In this document: one piece after another, positions 11,381 through 23,217 of the stretch
Position numbering within the stretch: position 1 is the first letter of the stretch
Layout: every line of letters starts with the position of its first letter
Assembly (NCBI GenBank): GCA_035772405.1
Contig: JAYKKM010000122.1
Coordinates: 3,655,001-3,719,000 of the forward strand
DNA length: 64,000 nt
Direction of reading: 5' to 3'
Source: Chrysogorgia sp. JL179-B06
Taxonomy: Eukaryota > Cnidaria > Anthozoa > Scleralcyonacea > Chrysogorgiidae
Program-made: the position numbers and the translations under genes
Notes under the pieces: model-generated
The model's input: only the letters and a program-made list of their open reading frames with translations
The model's database searches: none
Told to the model about the DNA's origin: nothing

Positions 11381-11396
11381 TTATTATTATTATTAT

Positions 11397-14300
11397 AATG
11401 TAAACTTTATTTATTCATAATTGATATATACTACAATGATAAACCTCTCTTTTACAGGTAGTTCACCAATGTCTACTTGAATTAACGATATATATGATAT
11501 ATAATATTAGTTTTGCATTAGTGTTGGGTTGTCCCAGGTTTTGTTACGTTTACAGAAAATATAGTATGAGGTTCTTATACAAATGTTAATTATTCTTTTC
11601 ATGAAGTACTTTCGGCAACGTTCGTCAAATTTGAGATCTTTCAGCATTTCAATAAATTCTAATGATGGTTGACTGAAGACTCCGAGTGAGCTGATGGACA
11701 GATTCACAAATTTAACTTGTTCATAATTGTTGTTCTGTTCCGTAATTAGTTCCTGATACTTCTGTCTCTTACGGGTGGCATTATTGAGTAGATTGGATTC
11801 AAATCCGACTGTGAGTTCGAGAATATATATACATTTGTTTTCGATTGTTACCAAAAGATCGGGGCGTAATCTATCTCCGGTGAGAACAGATGGGCTGATG
11901 TAGCCAGGTATGTCAGCGTAGAGGCTATAATTTTGTACGGAGTTGAGTGAGGAGGCAATAAAATTTAAAACAGAGTCATGTCGCCAAGTAAACCGCCCTT
12001 CGTTTAGGTATGTTTGGCAACCAGCAATGACGTGAAGTAGGGTCTCAGGTTGCAAGCAGAATGAACAGTCAGATGTAGGTGATATTCCCCATTTCACAAG
12101 GTTTTTGCGAGTCGGAAGCGTGTTGTTGATGTATCGGATGGTGAAGTTAAATATGTTCTTAGGGAGTTTGCTTTGGACTGAGGACCATGTGGAGTTGAAC
12201 GAGAGAGTCGAATATTTAATGATGTTGGAAAAGAATGAACCTTGTGAAATAAGGTGATGTTGAAGCCTTTCTTCGTGTTCTTTTCTGAAAGTGTTTAGTA
12301 CGTCCTTTGTGTTTTTGTACTTGTCGTATTGCACATTCTTGTGATTACTTGTGACAGTCCATAGGTTTCTAATTTCTTCATTTGGTGATAATTTTAAAGC
12401 TTTTCGCGAAACAGTTTGGCATTGAAGAAATTTCGTTGAAGGGAGAATGATATTTAGACCGTACTTACTGCGAGGAAGTAGGACGTTGCTAAGTGTTGCT
12501 GAGATGGGAAGTTCAAGCCATTTCCGTATATATTTCGACGCAATACCATCTAGTTTTTCATTCACCCAGGTTTTACCTATGTCAGAAACAGTGAAGTGCC
12601 AAGAGATTTTTGCAAGTGCGTAGCGGCTGTACAACATAATTTTATTTTTTGGATGTAATGGCAGTTCGTCAATTTCATTCATGATGTCGGTTAGTGTGTC
12701 GTGTAGCTCAGATTTGTGATTTTCTTCGGACATATTAAAGTCAAAGTACCGGCCTAGGTAACGAAACGATTTCCCATTTTCAACACGTGGTACGAGATGG
12801 TTATTTACAAACAGTTTGGGTAGATATTGGACCGATTTTGTTGAATCCTTTTTAATGCCAAATGTTGAACATTTATCCACACGTATAATCATGTTGGCCC
12901 ACTGACACCAGATCGTAAAGCGATTGAGAAGCATTTGATTTTCTTTTTCTTGACCACTGATAACGGCAGCGTCGTCTGCAAATTGTAACCAGTGGATTGG
13001 GTTGAATAAGGTAGTACTATCGTTTGGTTTCCGGAAGCCAAGTTGACCGTATTTTTCAGACTTGATGTGTTGAATTTTGTATTGAACGACATATTGAACA
13101 AGAGAGGACTGAGAGAATCGCCTTGGAGCACACCTCGGTCAACAGTGATGAATGGGGTGTTGAATTCATCTGTGATGATGGGAGTTTTGAAATCGGTATA
13201 GAGGCTACTAATGAGATTCTTTATGTGATCAGGGATATGGTGAAAATCAAGGACTTCGTGAATAAGGTTATGATGGACTTCACCAAATGCGTTTTTTAGG
13301 TCTAGTAATGTTATGACGAGAGATCGTTGTTTTGTGCGCGCTTTGTTGATTATATGCGCCATCTGAGCTGTATGTTCTAGTGTTCCGGAAAGTTTTGGGG
13401 TGAAGCCTTTTTGGATATTCTGTTCTATATACTTGTTTTCCGCAAGAAATTGAAATGTTTTATTGCGAATGCACGATGTTAAAACTTTAAGTGGAATGGA
13501 TTCAAGTGTTATTGGTCTAAAGTTTGCTGGTTCGTCTGTCTCTCCTTTCTTGTGTATAAGTATTGTACATGCTTTTTTCCAATCAGAAGGGACAGCGCCG
13601 TGAGACCAGGTTGAGTGGATTATGTCGGATAGATAGGAACGTAAGTAGGGACAGCGTTTAAAACAGATTATAGATATTTGGTCAAGTGGACATGGTGAGC
13701 CAGACGGTTTCATTTTACGGATGACATTGGTAATCTCTTGATAGGTCGGGGGGTCGAGATTAAATGGCTTTTGAGGTGAAGCAAATTTTGGAATCCAGCT
13801 TGGGATGCTGAACGCTTTATTTGGGTTGATGGCAGAGAATGTCTTAGTGAAGTATGATGTGCATTGAGCCATATTAAATGATGGAAGTGAGCAAATTTTC
13901 TTTTTAAAAACTCTTTTAACGTAACCCCAGAAGTTTTTAGTAATTACACTGTCATGATCAATTTCCGCTGACTTTTGACTGTTGATGTTATCTTGATCGG
14001 CATTATTAGGTTTAAGAAGGTTGCGCAGTTTCTTGGCTACGAATTTGATTTCTAGCACTTCTCCGTTTTCTGATTTTAATTTCTATAAGGCGATTTTCAG
14101 GTCCTTGACCGAGGATTTCGCATACTTTTTTCTCAAATTTACATCGTTGTGGTTATCAACGTGTCCAAAATTTTCGCTAAAGTAGTTGTATATAACTGTT
14201 GCCATGGTGTTGATGTTGTTATTCAAATCGTGCGGTGTGATTGGGTGGTTTAAAAAGGTCAGTTTGAAAAAGTCGTTAGCGGTTGACCATTGTAATGGCG

Positions 14301-14740
14301 ATTTCGGTAGTTTAATTCCCTTTTTTAGGATAGGGAAGTTTTCTTTGCAATACGAAGTTGGAATTTCAGCATCGTCTTGTTCTACGTTGTCCTCATTTTG
14401 TTGATCATTTAACGCTTCTGTCATTTGCTGTTGTAGTTCGTCTTGAAGGTCATCAATAACTCGGCAGCTTCGTTGATGCATTTTGAGGCCGCGAGGTCCT
14501 TTACAGACTTTACCACAGCAACATTTAACAGCTGTGTACGATATGACTGGCAGACATTCTTGTGCTGGCATTTCCATTGTTGGAGTATCATCCGTGGTGG
14601 TTTCTTGCTTATAGTTCACTTTGCTTTTACAGCGCCATGAGTGTCTGCCCAGCGATACGAAATCTTTACCACAAAATCCACATATTATTAGGGTTGCGAA
14701 CAGTGCAAGTATAGGCTTGCACGAATCATTTTAGATTCAA
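11397..14740 (-). mobile_element. Nearly full-length RLE-type LINE, copy A
   Basis: About 3.3 kb on the minus strand, with the 3' tail at 11385-11420 (AATAAAGTTTACATT then ATT repeats). Its coding order is zinc fingers, reverse transcriptase, zinc knuckle and restriction-like endonuclease, as in R2/NeSL-type LINEs. It lies inside intron 1 of adaptor gene 2, antisense to it. The 5' boundary is unclear, between about 14730 and the AAT tail of copy B at 14845. Confidence 0.82.
11507..14729 (-). pseudogene. ZF - reverse transcriptase - restriction-like endonuclease polyprotein, broken
   Basis: Three minus-strand frames make one protein of about 1060 residues. The 5' part (to 14083) has a C2HC finger (CGFCGKDFVSLGRHSWRC) lying upstream of the first ATG at 14619, then CCCGKVCKGPRGLKMHQRSC. 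The middle (12889-14058) has RT motifs LVITLLDLKNAFGEVHHN and GVLQGDSLSPLLFNMSF. The catalytic FADD (HWLQFADDAAVISG, about 12935-12985) lies in the third frame, which continues (11507-12934) through KYLGRYFDF-type thumb sequence, CSFCLQPETLLHVIAGC and the nuclease RPDLLVT...LYILELTVGFESN-like region. A stop near 14083 and a frameshift near 12935-13060 inactivate it. Confidence 0.82.
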
Positions 14741-14842
14741 TATTAATAAAATTATCAATATACGACGTTAGTGTGTCAATTCAAGTAAATTTTTTCGTTG
14801 AAACTGAGGACATGTACAGAGCGCGTTAACACACGTCTGCTC

Positions 14843-14844
<2 letters not shown>

Positions 14845-14917
<73 letters not shown>
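14845..14917. repeat. AAT microsatellite (LINE copy B tail)
   Basis: About 24 AAT units abut ATGGAAACTTTATTAATATA; on the minus strand this reads AATAAAGTTTCCAT followed by ATT repeats, the same 3' end as the other RLE LINE copies. Confidence 0.85.
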
Positions 14918-14919
<2 letters not shown>

Positions 14920-16335
14920 GAAACTTTATTAATATAAATTTTTCTTATATATTTACAATTGCAAATCTCACTTCTTGAGGTAATTTACAATTGGCTAACT
15001 TGAATCACATATGATTATATACAGTATTAATATTTCTAAAACAACAGAAACAAATTTATAATTAAACATTTAGTGGTTCAGGATTGGTCCATTCTTTGTT
15101 TCTGCAACAGAAGATATAATACGTCGTTCTAATGGCGATAGAGATCATGTTTCGGATGTAGTATTGTTGATGTTTGTTATCGAGTCCTAAATCATTTAAC
15201 ATTTCAATAAAAGTATGGCATTCTTTATCGAAAAATTCCGAGTGAGCTGATGGAGAGATTAACAAATTTAACACTTGTGAAGTCCTCATTCTGCTTTCTT
15301 ACTAGATCTTTGTACTTAGCTTTCTTCCGGTTAACGTTGTTGGTAAGGTTAGACTCAAATCCTACGGTAAGTTCAACGATGTAAAGGTCGTTGTTTGAAG
15401 TGGAAAGAAGTAAATCTGGGCGTTGTTCGTCTCCAGTTATAACTGAGGGGCTTTCAAATCCAGGAAGATCAACGAACAGGTTACATCCGTCTATAGATTG
15501 AAAATTTTTTGCGAGAAAACTGAGAATGGAATCGTGTCTCCAAGTAAATCGTTCTAGGTAATGTTGACAACCGGCAACAACATGTAGAAGAGTTTCAGGA
15601 CGTAAACAGAACGAGCAGTCAGAACTTGGTGAAATACCCCATCTGCTAAGATTCTTTCGTGAGGGAAGTGTGTTATTTATGTAACGAACTGTAAAATTGA
15701 AAATGTTTTTTGGTAGTTTTGATTGGGATGTAGACCAGAGGACGTTAAGTTGTGACAGGGAAAACTTTGAGACATTTGAGAAAAAGGAACCTTGACAGGT
15801 CAAACGATTTCTAAGTTTATCCTCTTGTACAAGATGAAAATTCTTTAGTACTTCCTTGGTTGAGTTGTATGTATCGTATTGGACATTAGTGTAGTTACTA
15901 GTGGACTTCCAGAGTTCTTTTATACAGTCATTTGGAGACGTTTTTAAAGCGTTGCGAAGAACTGTTTGACACTGAATAAATTTGACGGATGGAGGGACGA
16001 TGTTTTGACCAAACTTGTTACGGGTTAAGAAAACAGTACTAAGAGTTCCAGATATAGGTATTTCCAGCCATTTACGGATGTAATTGTTTACTATGGAATC
16101 AATATTTTCAGTTACCCAAGTTTTAGATAATGCAGCAACGGTGAAATGCCAGGAAATTTTAGACAAGACATAGCTACTGTAGAGGAGAAGTTTATTTTTC
16201 GGATGTAGAGGTTTAAGATTTATATCAGACATCAGTTCGTTTATGAGGGAGGTTAGTTCAGATTTATGCTGTTGATTGGACATATCAAAATCAAAGTATC
16301 GTCCCAAATATTTAAATGATTCTCCAGTAATAATA
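14918..16335 (-). mobile_element. 5'-truncated RLE-type LINE, copy B
   Basis: Minus-strand sequence collinear with copy A from the RT thumb (GESFKYLGRYFDFDMSNQQH) through the knuckle CSFCLRPETLLHVVAGC and nuclease (RPDLLLSTSNNDLYIVELTV) to ...RNKEWTNPEPLNV. One frameshift near 15235-15290 splits the frame (15289-16335 and 15062-15289). The 5' end is truncated at about 16335, where a mixed AT microsatellite starts. It lies directly upstream of copy A in the same orientation, as if inserted near A's 5' end. Confidence 0.85.
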
Positions 16336-16715
16336 ATGATTCTCATAATAATAATGATAATAATAATAATAATAATAATAATGATAATAATAATTATAAT
16401 GATTCTCATAATAATAATGATAATAATAATTATAATAATTATAATTATAATAATAATTATAATAATTATAATTATAATTATAGTTATAATTATAATTATA
16501 ATTATAGTTATAGTTGTAATTATAATTATAATTATATTATAATTATAATTATAATTATAATTATAATTATAATTATAATTATAATTATAATAATTATAAT
16601 AATTATAATAATAATGATTCTCATAATAATAATGATAATAATAATAATAATAATAATAATGATAATAATAATTATAATGATTCTCATAATAATAATGATA
16701 ATAATAATAATAATT
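16330..16715. repeat. Compound AAT / TAATTA microsatellite
   Basis: About 385 bp of AATAATAATG, TTATAATTATAA and ATGATTCTCATAATAATA words. The block containing GATTCTCATAATAATAATGA appears four times (16333, 16401, 16616, 16678), so part of the tract is a longer tandem duplication. Frames through it (poly-Ile) are not genes. Confidence 0.85.
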
Positions 16716-16915
16716 TTATATATAAAATAATAACTTTATTCAATAAAATCTCAATTACATCTGAAATTAATTAAAAATTAGATAATACTATATTTTACAA
16801 ATTAATGACAATTTATTACATAGCAATAATAATAATAATATAAGGAAAGGAAGATAATAGTGAAAATAAGTAAATAATAAAAGTTACATATCAAGTAACT
16901 TTATTCTTTGTTTCT

Positions 16916-19900
16916 TCAAATTATTCTGGCCGCCACATTCTCTAAGGTAATGTCATTGTCTAAGGTAATATTTGCAGTTCTTCTTCTTGCTCTGGTTCCT
17001 CTAAGGCATAGGAGAGCTGAACGTACTAAGGCGAAAGAGACTTTCGCTCTCAACCAAGACATTGTGCTGGCATAGTCTTCTCCCTTCTTAATGGCAAGTA
17101 ATTCAGCAAGTCTACTATGGTATTTCTTGCATTCATCAGCCATTCCACCTGTCGTGGTAAATGCTAGCGGGGTGAAAGTACCTTGTTCTATCTCCATCAC
17201 TCTGCTCGCGTATTGGCGCTTCTTCTCATTTTCATGTTGCCGGTAGATTTGCTTGGGACTGAGATCTTTATTATAAGACTCTGCGTTTGGGTGACAAACC
17301 CGAACATCAAAAAACGCAGATCTTTGCCTCTCCCAGAAGCCTCGAGCGTGAACATCTAAACGAGCATCAGGGGCTCTGTTGGCGCCTCTGTTTAAGCCTT
17401 CTCCAGTGATATCCTGTAGAACCGGTTCTATTTCAACATCATTACACACCATGCTCAACAGCTCGGCTTCCAAATCACGAAGCTCATTATGGCGTTGAAT
17501 TATGAAGCCGCCTCGCCGGCAGACCATAGCATGGTCCACATTGAACAGGTCCCCATCAGTGATTTCCCAATCATATCTTAACTTTATCGCGTCCTTGAAT
17601 TCTCTCTTAGTCAGATTGAAATTCAGGTCTTCGATGGGGATTACTGTTAACCAATTAGATGCTCCTTTTTCCATGGCCAGCTTGACAGCTCGTTTGGTTC
17701 TTGACGGTAGGGTCCCATTCAAACGTTTTTCCTTCTCTTTCCGTGCGTTTAGTTGTAATGTCATTATTTCAGACGCATCCGGAGGCTGGTGTACCTGCTC
17801 CACAATTTTCTCTACCAGGGGGGCTGTGACATTGACAGAAGCCTCGTATTCAAAGGATGCAGTTTTCGTTGGATCTGTAGGCCCAAGCCCCCCACCCCCC
17901 CCCCCCCCCCCCCCCCCATGCGCACAGGGAGCGCGAGGAGGTCGCGCTCAACTTCCATGACTACATGATCCCCCGTGATAACTGGTATTAAAGCATCAGT
18001 TATCGCGTGCTCCAATGGCTCCAGTAGGTCGGTAATATCGGGTAATGTCCTTACGAAATATGTCCAACGATGCCGTAAACCAAAGGTAAAGGCTGCATAA
18101 CTCGCTTGAGGTTGTGATGTGGCGAACTCTGCAAGTTTGGTGACCTGATTTACCCAGTCCTCTACTTTCTCGCCGACATATTCTTCGAGATACGATCTTG
18201 ATCCGAGAGCTGCACCTAGATGCTTGTGACCCTCTGTGGTGATGTTAATTGCTGTCTCGCAGAAGACCACCTTGGCAGCGTCCTCTTTCTCGGGTTTGAC
18301 GACCAACCAGCACTTTTTCGCATTAGGAAAATATCCTAGCGCTGGACCATTCTCTGACAGTTCATCCCACCATTTCTTCACATCCTTTAGCGAGCCGCTT
18401 CCAGTTGCGTCATCAGCAAACCAGCATTGTTTAGCTTTGCTTGAGATGTGTAAAAGCGTTATCAAAGACTGATGGCGTATAGGCTCATAGCGATAGGATC
18501 GCCCTGTGTGGTGCCCTCTACTGATCTCAGTTCTTCTCCGCCTGTAACGAAGAGTCTCGCAGGTTGTCTATAGGTGTTGATCGCGTAGGTCGCTATTGCT
18601 GGACATAGCACTCTGGTATTGTGTAGCGCAGCAGCTCTGTTCAGAGCATTAAATGCGTTGGAGGCATCGATGAGTAGAACAGCATCTGTTTCATCGGCGT
18701 CAAATACATTGCGCATTGCATGAATTGCTGCCTCACTTCCACTTTTAAGACCAGCGCATACCTGCAGCGAGCCACTTGCGTCGACGACATCAGGTTTTGT
18801 TACTCTCATCACACATTTCCCAATTATCCTCCGTATTGGTCCTCTCCAACCCCGATCGGCCGAACCGCGCCCTCTCCTTTGTCGAGTGGAATTAGTCGAT
18901 TTGCCAATATTACCTCGATACTTCGAGGATCAATCAGTTCATTGCATAAACGTCTGGTCATTGTAGCTATCGCTGCGCACAGGTCTGTGCCGGATTTCTT
19001 GAAGGATTTGCATGCAAGCATACTCCTGAAGCCATCAGCATCTACACCCGAAGGCCCTCCAGAGCCTTTAGTCCTCAACGCGGCGTCTCGGACCATCTCT
19101 CCATTGATCGGCAGGAAGATTACATCTGGGACGTTTTCAATTGGCCCGAAGAGTAGAGATCCCGGGTGGGCTTCCTGTGCCGTAGGGTGTTTTTCCCTAA
19201 GCTGTCTCATGACGTCGTCACTTAGGGGCAGGACGCCCCCGCCGTCGTTATCACTGAGGTAGCGTAAAGCCGAATGAATTTGGCCTTTCATGACTAGGTT
19301 TGCAAACACTTTTGCTTTATCAGGTGGAACAGTTCTCCGGGAGCTTGTGATACGCCTTTGGATCATTCGCCCTTCACGCAGCAAAATATCTATTTCGCCC
19401 TCTTCCCATAGTGCCAACCGCTTAGCCAAACATTCTTTGTGTTCCTTCGCCTTGGATTTCTTACTTGGTTTCTGTAGACATAACGCCAGAAGTACAATGG
19501 CTGCTTTTAAAGCACAGTGTTGCATTTCTGATCCATTGTTCCAATCATTTATGTGTTTTGTTAATTTGTCAATGAAATTTTTGCCCATTTTTCCATAGGG
19601 GACAAGAAAAGCGTTTTTCCGCCATTTCGTGATTTCATTGTATGCATTGTCAATGGTCGACGTGCTGACCGTTATTGTTCTTCCATCACTATGTCGGCCC
19701 CAAATAAATGTAGATGGCGCGTTGTTGGCTTTGTATTCAGGCAAGTTTCCTGGCACGTCGTCTAACGCATTTTCAGAGGTTGAGTGATCACGCTCCAGAA
19801 CTAATGACTCCCCTGGGAGTTGTACTGCAGACATATGCAAATCTAGGCCTTGTGTCGGTTGATTATCATTCTGGCTTTGCTGGTCAATATTATTTTGATT

Positions 19901-20233
19901 TCCATTCCGATTCTCGTCGATATCTTCGGTAGAAGTCATATTATTTACAATATTTGACATCGGCTGAATCCTGTCCGAGTTCATCGTTGAATTCCGTTGA
20001 GTCTTTTCCAGCCTTGAAGCTTGATCTCGCAGATTTTGTCGTTTAAGACCAAGGTGACCGTATCCTTTCTCGTTCCATAGCTCGTTCATAACCTCAATGT
20101 AACCTTTCTTCCTGCCGTTGTTATTACAAGGGGCATTATTGAGTGTAGTCAGCTCCTGTGCTTTTCGTTTACATTCTAGCACATCAATGTTCATTTGTTC
20201 CGTCCATTTCATCTTTTTGGGTTTCTTTGACAT
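16916..20233 (-). pseudogene. Reverse transcriptase / nuclease-like polyprotein of copy D, broken
   Basis: Four successive frames (18824-20233, 18462-18812, 17812-18465, 16916-17803) form one protein of about 1090 residues. The N-terminal 100 residues ([20 protein letters not shown]) resemble a trihelix/Myb-like DNA-binding segment. RT motifs are [53 protein letters not shown] and the catalytic [14 protein letters not shown]. The C-terminus has [20 protein letters not shown] then [12 protein letters not shown], a possible PD-(D/E)xK nuclease core. Breaks occur near 18812-18824 and at a poly-C run (17895-17917) that expands a conserved Gly-Gly-Leu-Gly site. The family is clearly a LINE-type RT; its clade name I cannot settle from sequence alone. 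Confidence 0.78.
17895..17917. repeat. 23-nt poly-C run
   Basis: A pure C run (poly-G in the coding strand) interrupts the copy-D reading frame at a glycine-rich site. Length errors in assembly are likely here. Confidence 0.9.
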
Positions 20234-20439
20234 CGTGTAAATTTGTATCTTGTGTAGTTGCCAGAACCCGTTATGATATTTCCTCGTAGTTTCGTAATTT
20301 AAGCCACTAGTCTTGATGATTTCTCCATTGTGACTCAGTAAGTAAATATCTTCAGACAGAAGGCGGCGGACAGAAGTAGAAAAATTTAATTAAACTTTTA
20401 AAACGGGGAGCGAACTCAAACACGTCACGTTAAATTTAA

Positions 20440-20444
20440 TAATG

Positions 20445-20511
<67 letters not shown>

Positions 20512-20640
20512 AACTTTATTTCCCAGGCCACAATTGTAAAATACAAATTTCGAGAAAGTATACTAAGTTTAAACGCATGTGTTTTTCTATAACGTAAACG
20601 TTAGTCAAAATTATCTGAATAAAAAGAAAAAGAAATAATT
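20440..20640 (-). mobile_element. Short 3' end of another RLE-type LINE
   Basis: AAT repeats (20440-20507) abut AATGAAACTTTATTTCCCAGG, the same AATAAAGTTTC-ATT tail on the minus strand as copies A-C. The body is only about 130 bp, so it is a severely 5'-truncated insertion just upstream of exon 2. Confidence 0.65.
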
Positions 20641-20761
20641 ATACAATGCACATGCCCTGGTAATGAAAAACAATTTATCTATCTGTCTTGGAAAAACATT
20701 TATAGAAATACTCTCATTTTTCCTTCTTAAATTATATTCGGATTCCGTGGAAATGGACAAG

Positions 20762-21319
20762 GACGTAACGCCAGCTGATCCGCTCAAAGACGTTTTGGAA
20801 ATCAAGAAAATCAACCTCAAACAACGTGTCGTGGAGTTTGAGAACCTAGCTACAAGTGAGCAGCTCGTGTTTCCGTTCGGATGCTCGACAATATTCGAGC
20901 CGCTCTTAGACGGTCGAGAATACAGCTTGGGAGCAGTGAAAAGGATATTTGGCTTTCCGGCGAAGGTCTGCTTCGTTGGGACGCCGAGAGCATCGCGTGC
21001 TGGCGAAAACCCCGATCCGAGTCTAACATCGATGGAATCAGTGGTATCACCAAGATTAGGCAAGATCACCCTCGGCCTTCACGGCATTACCACAGACAGC
21101 GTGGTGATTTCGAGTAAAGTAGGTGGGAGCAACGTAAGCGATAGAATATCCTTAACGCTCCCCAAGAATTTGAATTTTAAAATTCGCTTGGCAGAGGGAT
21201 TGATCAACGGAGAGGAATCCTACGTGAATATCGTTGAAACACTCCATGCACGCCGACCCAGAGATCCCTGCGATGAGCAGTTGGATGTGTACCATTACCT
21301 AGACGCAGGCACCAACCAT
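20762..21319 (+). CDS. GAREM-like adaptor gene 2, exon 2 (CABIT, second half)
   Basis: 186 codons, starting DVTPADPLKDVLEIKKINLK and ending VYHYLDAGTNH before a strong donor CAT|GTAAGT at 21319/21320, phase 0. FGCSTIFEPLLDGREYSLGA matches LFAPLLDYKPYTLEE of the intronless paralogue, as do the downstream strands, so this is the second half of the CABIT module. The acceptor I chose (AAG|GAC at 20761) is the only one in phase with exon 1, but its pyrimidine tract is about 30 nt away, so the 5' boundary is the least certain of the gene. An open frame continues upstream to 20663. Confidence 0.78.
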
Positions 21320-21359
21320 GTAAGTAAGGCGTGTCTGCAAGAGGCCGGTCCGAGTTCAG

Positions 21360-21590
21360 GTATCATCATCACCGTCGTCGTCGTCATCGTCGTCGTCATC
21401 ATCATCATCATCATCGTCATCATCATCAACATCATCACCATCATCACACTCATATCATATCATCATATTTCTCATCATCACCATCATCGTAATCACCATA
21501 ATCACCATAATCGTCATCATCATCATCATCGTAATCATCATCATTATCGTCATCATCATAATCATCGTTATCATCATTATCGCCATGCAC
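21360..21590. repeat. CAT/CGT-rich trinucleotide tract
   Basis: Intron 2 opens with 230 bp of ATC/GTC/CAC repeats. They read as poly-His/Ile or poly-Asp in translated frames, but this is simple-sequence DNA and not coding. The rest of intron 2 to 21906 shows only short GTTCAGGTT-like repeats. Confidence 0.85.
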
Positions 21591-21906
21591 TTTAACTAAT
21601 CTTGCTATGACTATCCAATCCATCAACGTAATACCAAGAGGGTGTTTACAAGTATATGAGGCTGACCTGAGTTCAGGTTGGACTAACTTTAGTTCGGGAT
21701 GTGGTGTTTTTCCTGCAGGTTGTTTACATGGGTCTGGCCTGAGATTCAGTTCACGCCGGTCTAAACTCGGGCGGTTGATAGACCGATCTGAACACATTAG
21801 GACAATCTGATTCCAGACCGATTACTTACGTAAATAAGATCTACATCCGAACCTTTAAGATCCTTATACATCAATGCATAACTAAGAATGAAGCCATCAC
21901 CTTCAG

Positions 21907-22105
21907 GTTGAACTATTTGGATCGTTGGACTACCAAAAGGGTCCCGAGTTACCTCTGAGAAACCTCCCAGCTGAACATGCCACACCACCCAAACGTCCAC
22001 CGAAACCTTCAAGTCACCTTCCTCGAATTGGTACTCATGACCAACCCTGGAAACGAGCCAGTCTGAGTACGCCATCGTATAGCCAAGGCAACGATATATA
22101 TGAAG
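21907..22105 (+). CDS. GAREM-like adaptor gene 2, exon 3 (proline-rich, tyrosine motif)
   Basis: Flanked by acceptor CACCTTCAG|GTT and donor GAAG|GTAAC; it starts in phase 0 and ends in phase 1, fitting exons 2 and 4 exactly. It encodes 66 residues beginning VELFGSLDYQKGPELPLRNL, with an SH3-ligand-like HATPPKRPPKPSS and a C-terminal tyrosine motif SYSQGNDIYE. This matches the proline/tyrosine-rich linker between CABIT and SAM in the paralogue at 1-1860. In GAREM proteins such tyrosines recruit SH2 proteins after phosphorylation; that is a family inference. The donor again runs into AATAATAAATAAT sequence. Confidence 0.8.
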
Positions 22106-22624
22106 GTAACAATAATAAATAATAATATATATTTATAGTGCTTAAATCCATAAAATGTCTAGAGGCGCAGTTACAATAATATGGGCACATTTCATAACAT
22201 TTACGTCATTGTGAGGTAGGGCATCTATCAGAATTATTTGCTGCAATGACAGGAAACTTTACTTAAAAAGACTATAACAATTACTTCCTAAAAACATGCA
22301 GGAATAGATTTCCACTTGAAATTGTTGATGAGTAGGATCATCTCTCAATCTATTCTTTCAAAAACTTAATCGATAAACATTACTACAATTTAGATAATAC
22401 GCGTACGGTTATGATAAGGTAGGTAATATAAGTAAGACTTTATTAATATTTGTATAGATAATACTTGATTGTTATTTAGTTTCCGTGACAAGTTAGGTTC
22501 TATTATGTATTATTATTTAACGTAAATATCCACACGGCTCTTCGAAAATCAGAAAACTTATACGCCATCGTACGTGTTTAAATAAGTTTAAATAATAATA
22601 AGAAGAAAATAATACTACTGCTAC

Positions 22625-22662
<38 letters not shown>

Positions 22663-22744
22663 TAATAATAAATAATAAATAATATTATAATAAATAATAA
22701 TAATAAATACTACCAATAATAGTAATTATAACAATACTGTAATA

Positions 22745-22780
<36 letters not shown>
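22106..22780. other. Start of intron 3, AT-rich
   Basis: No gene. AATAAT/AAATACTAATAAT microsatellite lies at 22590-22780; the rest is unremarkable AT-rich DNA. Confidence 0.5.
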
Positions 22781-22783
<3 letters not shown>

Positions 22784-23135
22784 GGATATGAAAATGCCAT
22801 TAAGATAGAACATTCCCGGCCAGATATACTAGTACTAAATAAAAAGAAGAGATGCTGCGCACTGATAGATGTTGCATGCCCATTTGATACAAGAGTTCTG
22901 CAGAAAGAAAAGGAAAAAGTAGAAAAGTATCAAGATCTAAAAAGAGAAATTAAGAGGATATGGTAATGTAAAGAACTAACAATTGTACCCATTATTATTG
23001 GAACACTCGGAACAGTAAGCAACCATTTCGATATGTGGCTAGGAGGGCTCGACATTAGAATTGACTTCCAGATACTTCAAAAAGCTTGTTTGTTGGGAAC
23101 TGCAAGAATGTTGAGACATGTGCTAGACACCTAAG
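22781..23135 (+). pseudogene. C-terminal fragment of a third RT family
   Basis: Frame 22781-22966 reads HSRPDILVLNKKKRCCALID then CPFDTRVLQKEKEKVEKYQD. After its stop the similarity continues (IVPIIIGTLGTVSNHFDMWL, then QKACLLGTARMLRHVL) to about 23133. This RPDI...D...KYQDLKREI order is the nuclease-like end of a LINE family common in marine invertebrates. It is 5'-truncated inside an AAT tract. Fragments of the same family lie at 24390-24575 and 48890-49490. Confidence 0.75.
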
Positions 23136-23217
23136 GGTGCGGGATGTACCTTGATGTTTAGCAATGAAATCCAGCTATAAGATAATGAGCTGTGCGAAAA
23201 CTGATAATAATAATAAT

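Larger units (their letters stand above)
16730..20400 (-). mobile_element. Second LINE family, long copy D
   Basis: About 3.7 kb on the minus strand; the 3' tail at 16716-16750 again ends in AATAAAGTTATTAT plus AAT repeats. Coding order: a DNA-binding-like N-terminus, RT, then a C-terminal nuclease-like domain. It is a different family from copies A-C (no CSFC knuckle), and a decayed relative lies at 10356-11380. Located in intron 1, antisense to the adaptor gene, just upstream of exon 2. Confidence 0.8.

Noticed and set aside
16276..16542. Poly-isoleucine frame
   Set aside because: Runs through a compound AT microsatellite; not a protein.
21450..21797. Poly-aspartate frame on the minus strand
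   Set aside because: Produced by the CAT-rich simple repeat of intron 2.
21797..22075. Minus-strand frame of 92 codons
   Set aside because: Opposite strand of exon 3 of adaptor gene 2; the plus strand has matching splice sites and proline/tyrosine motifs.
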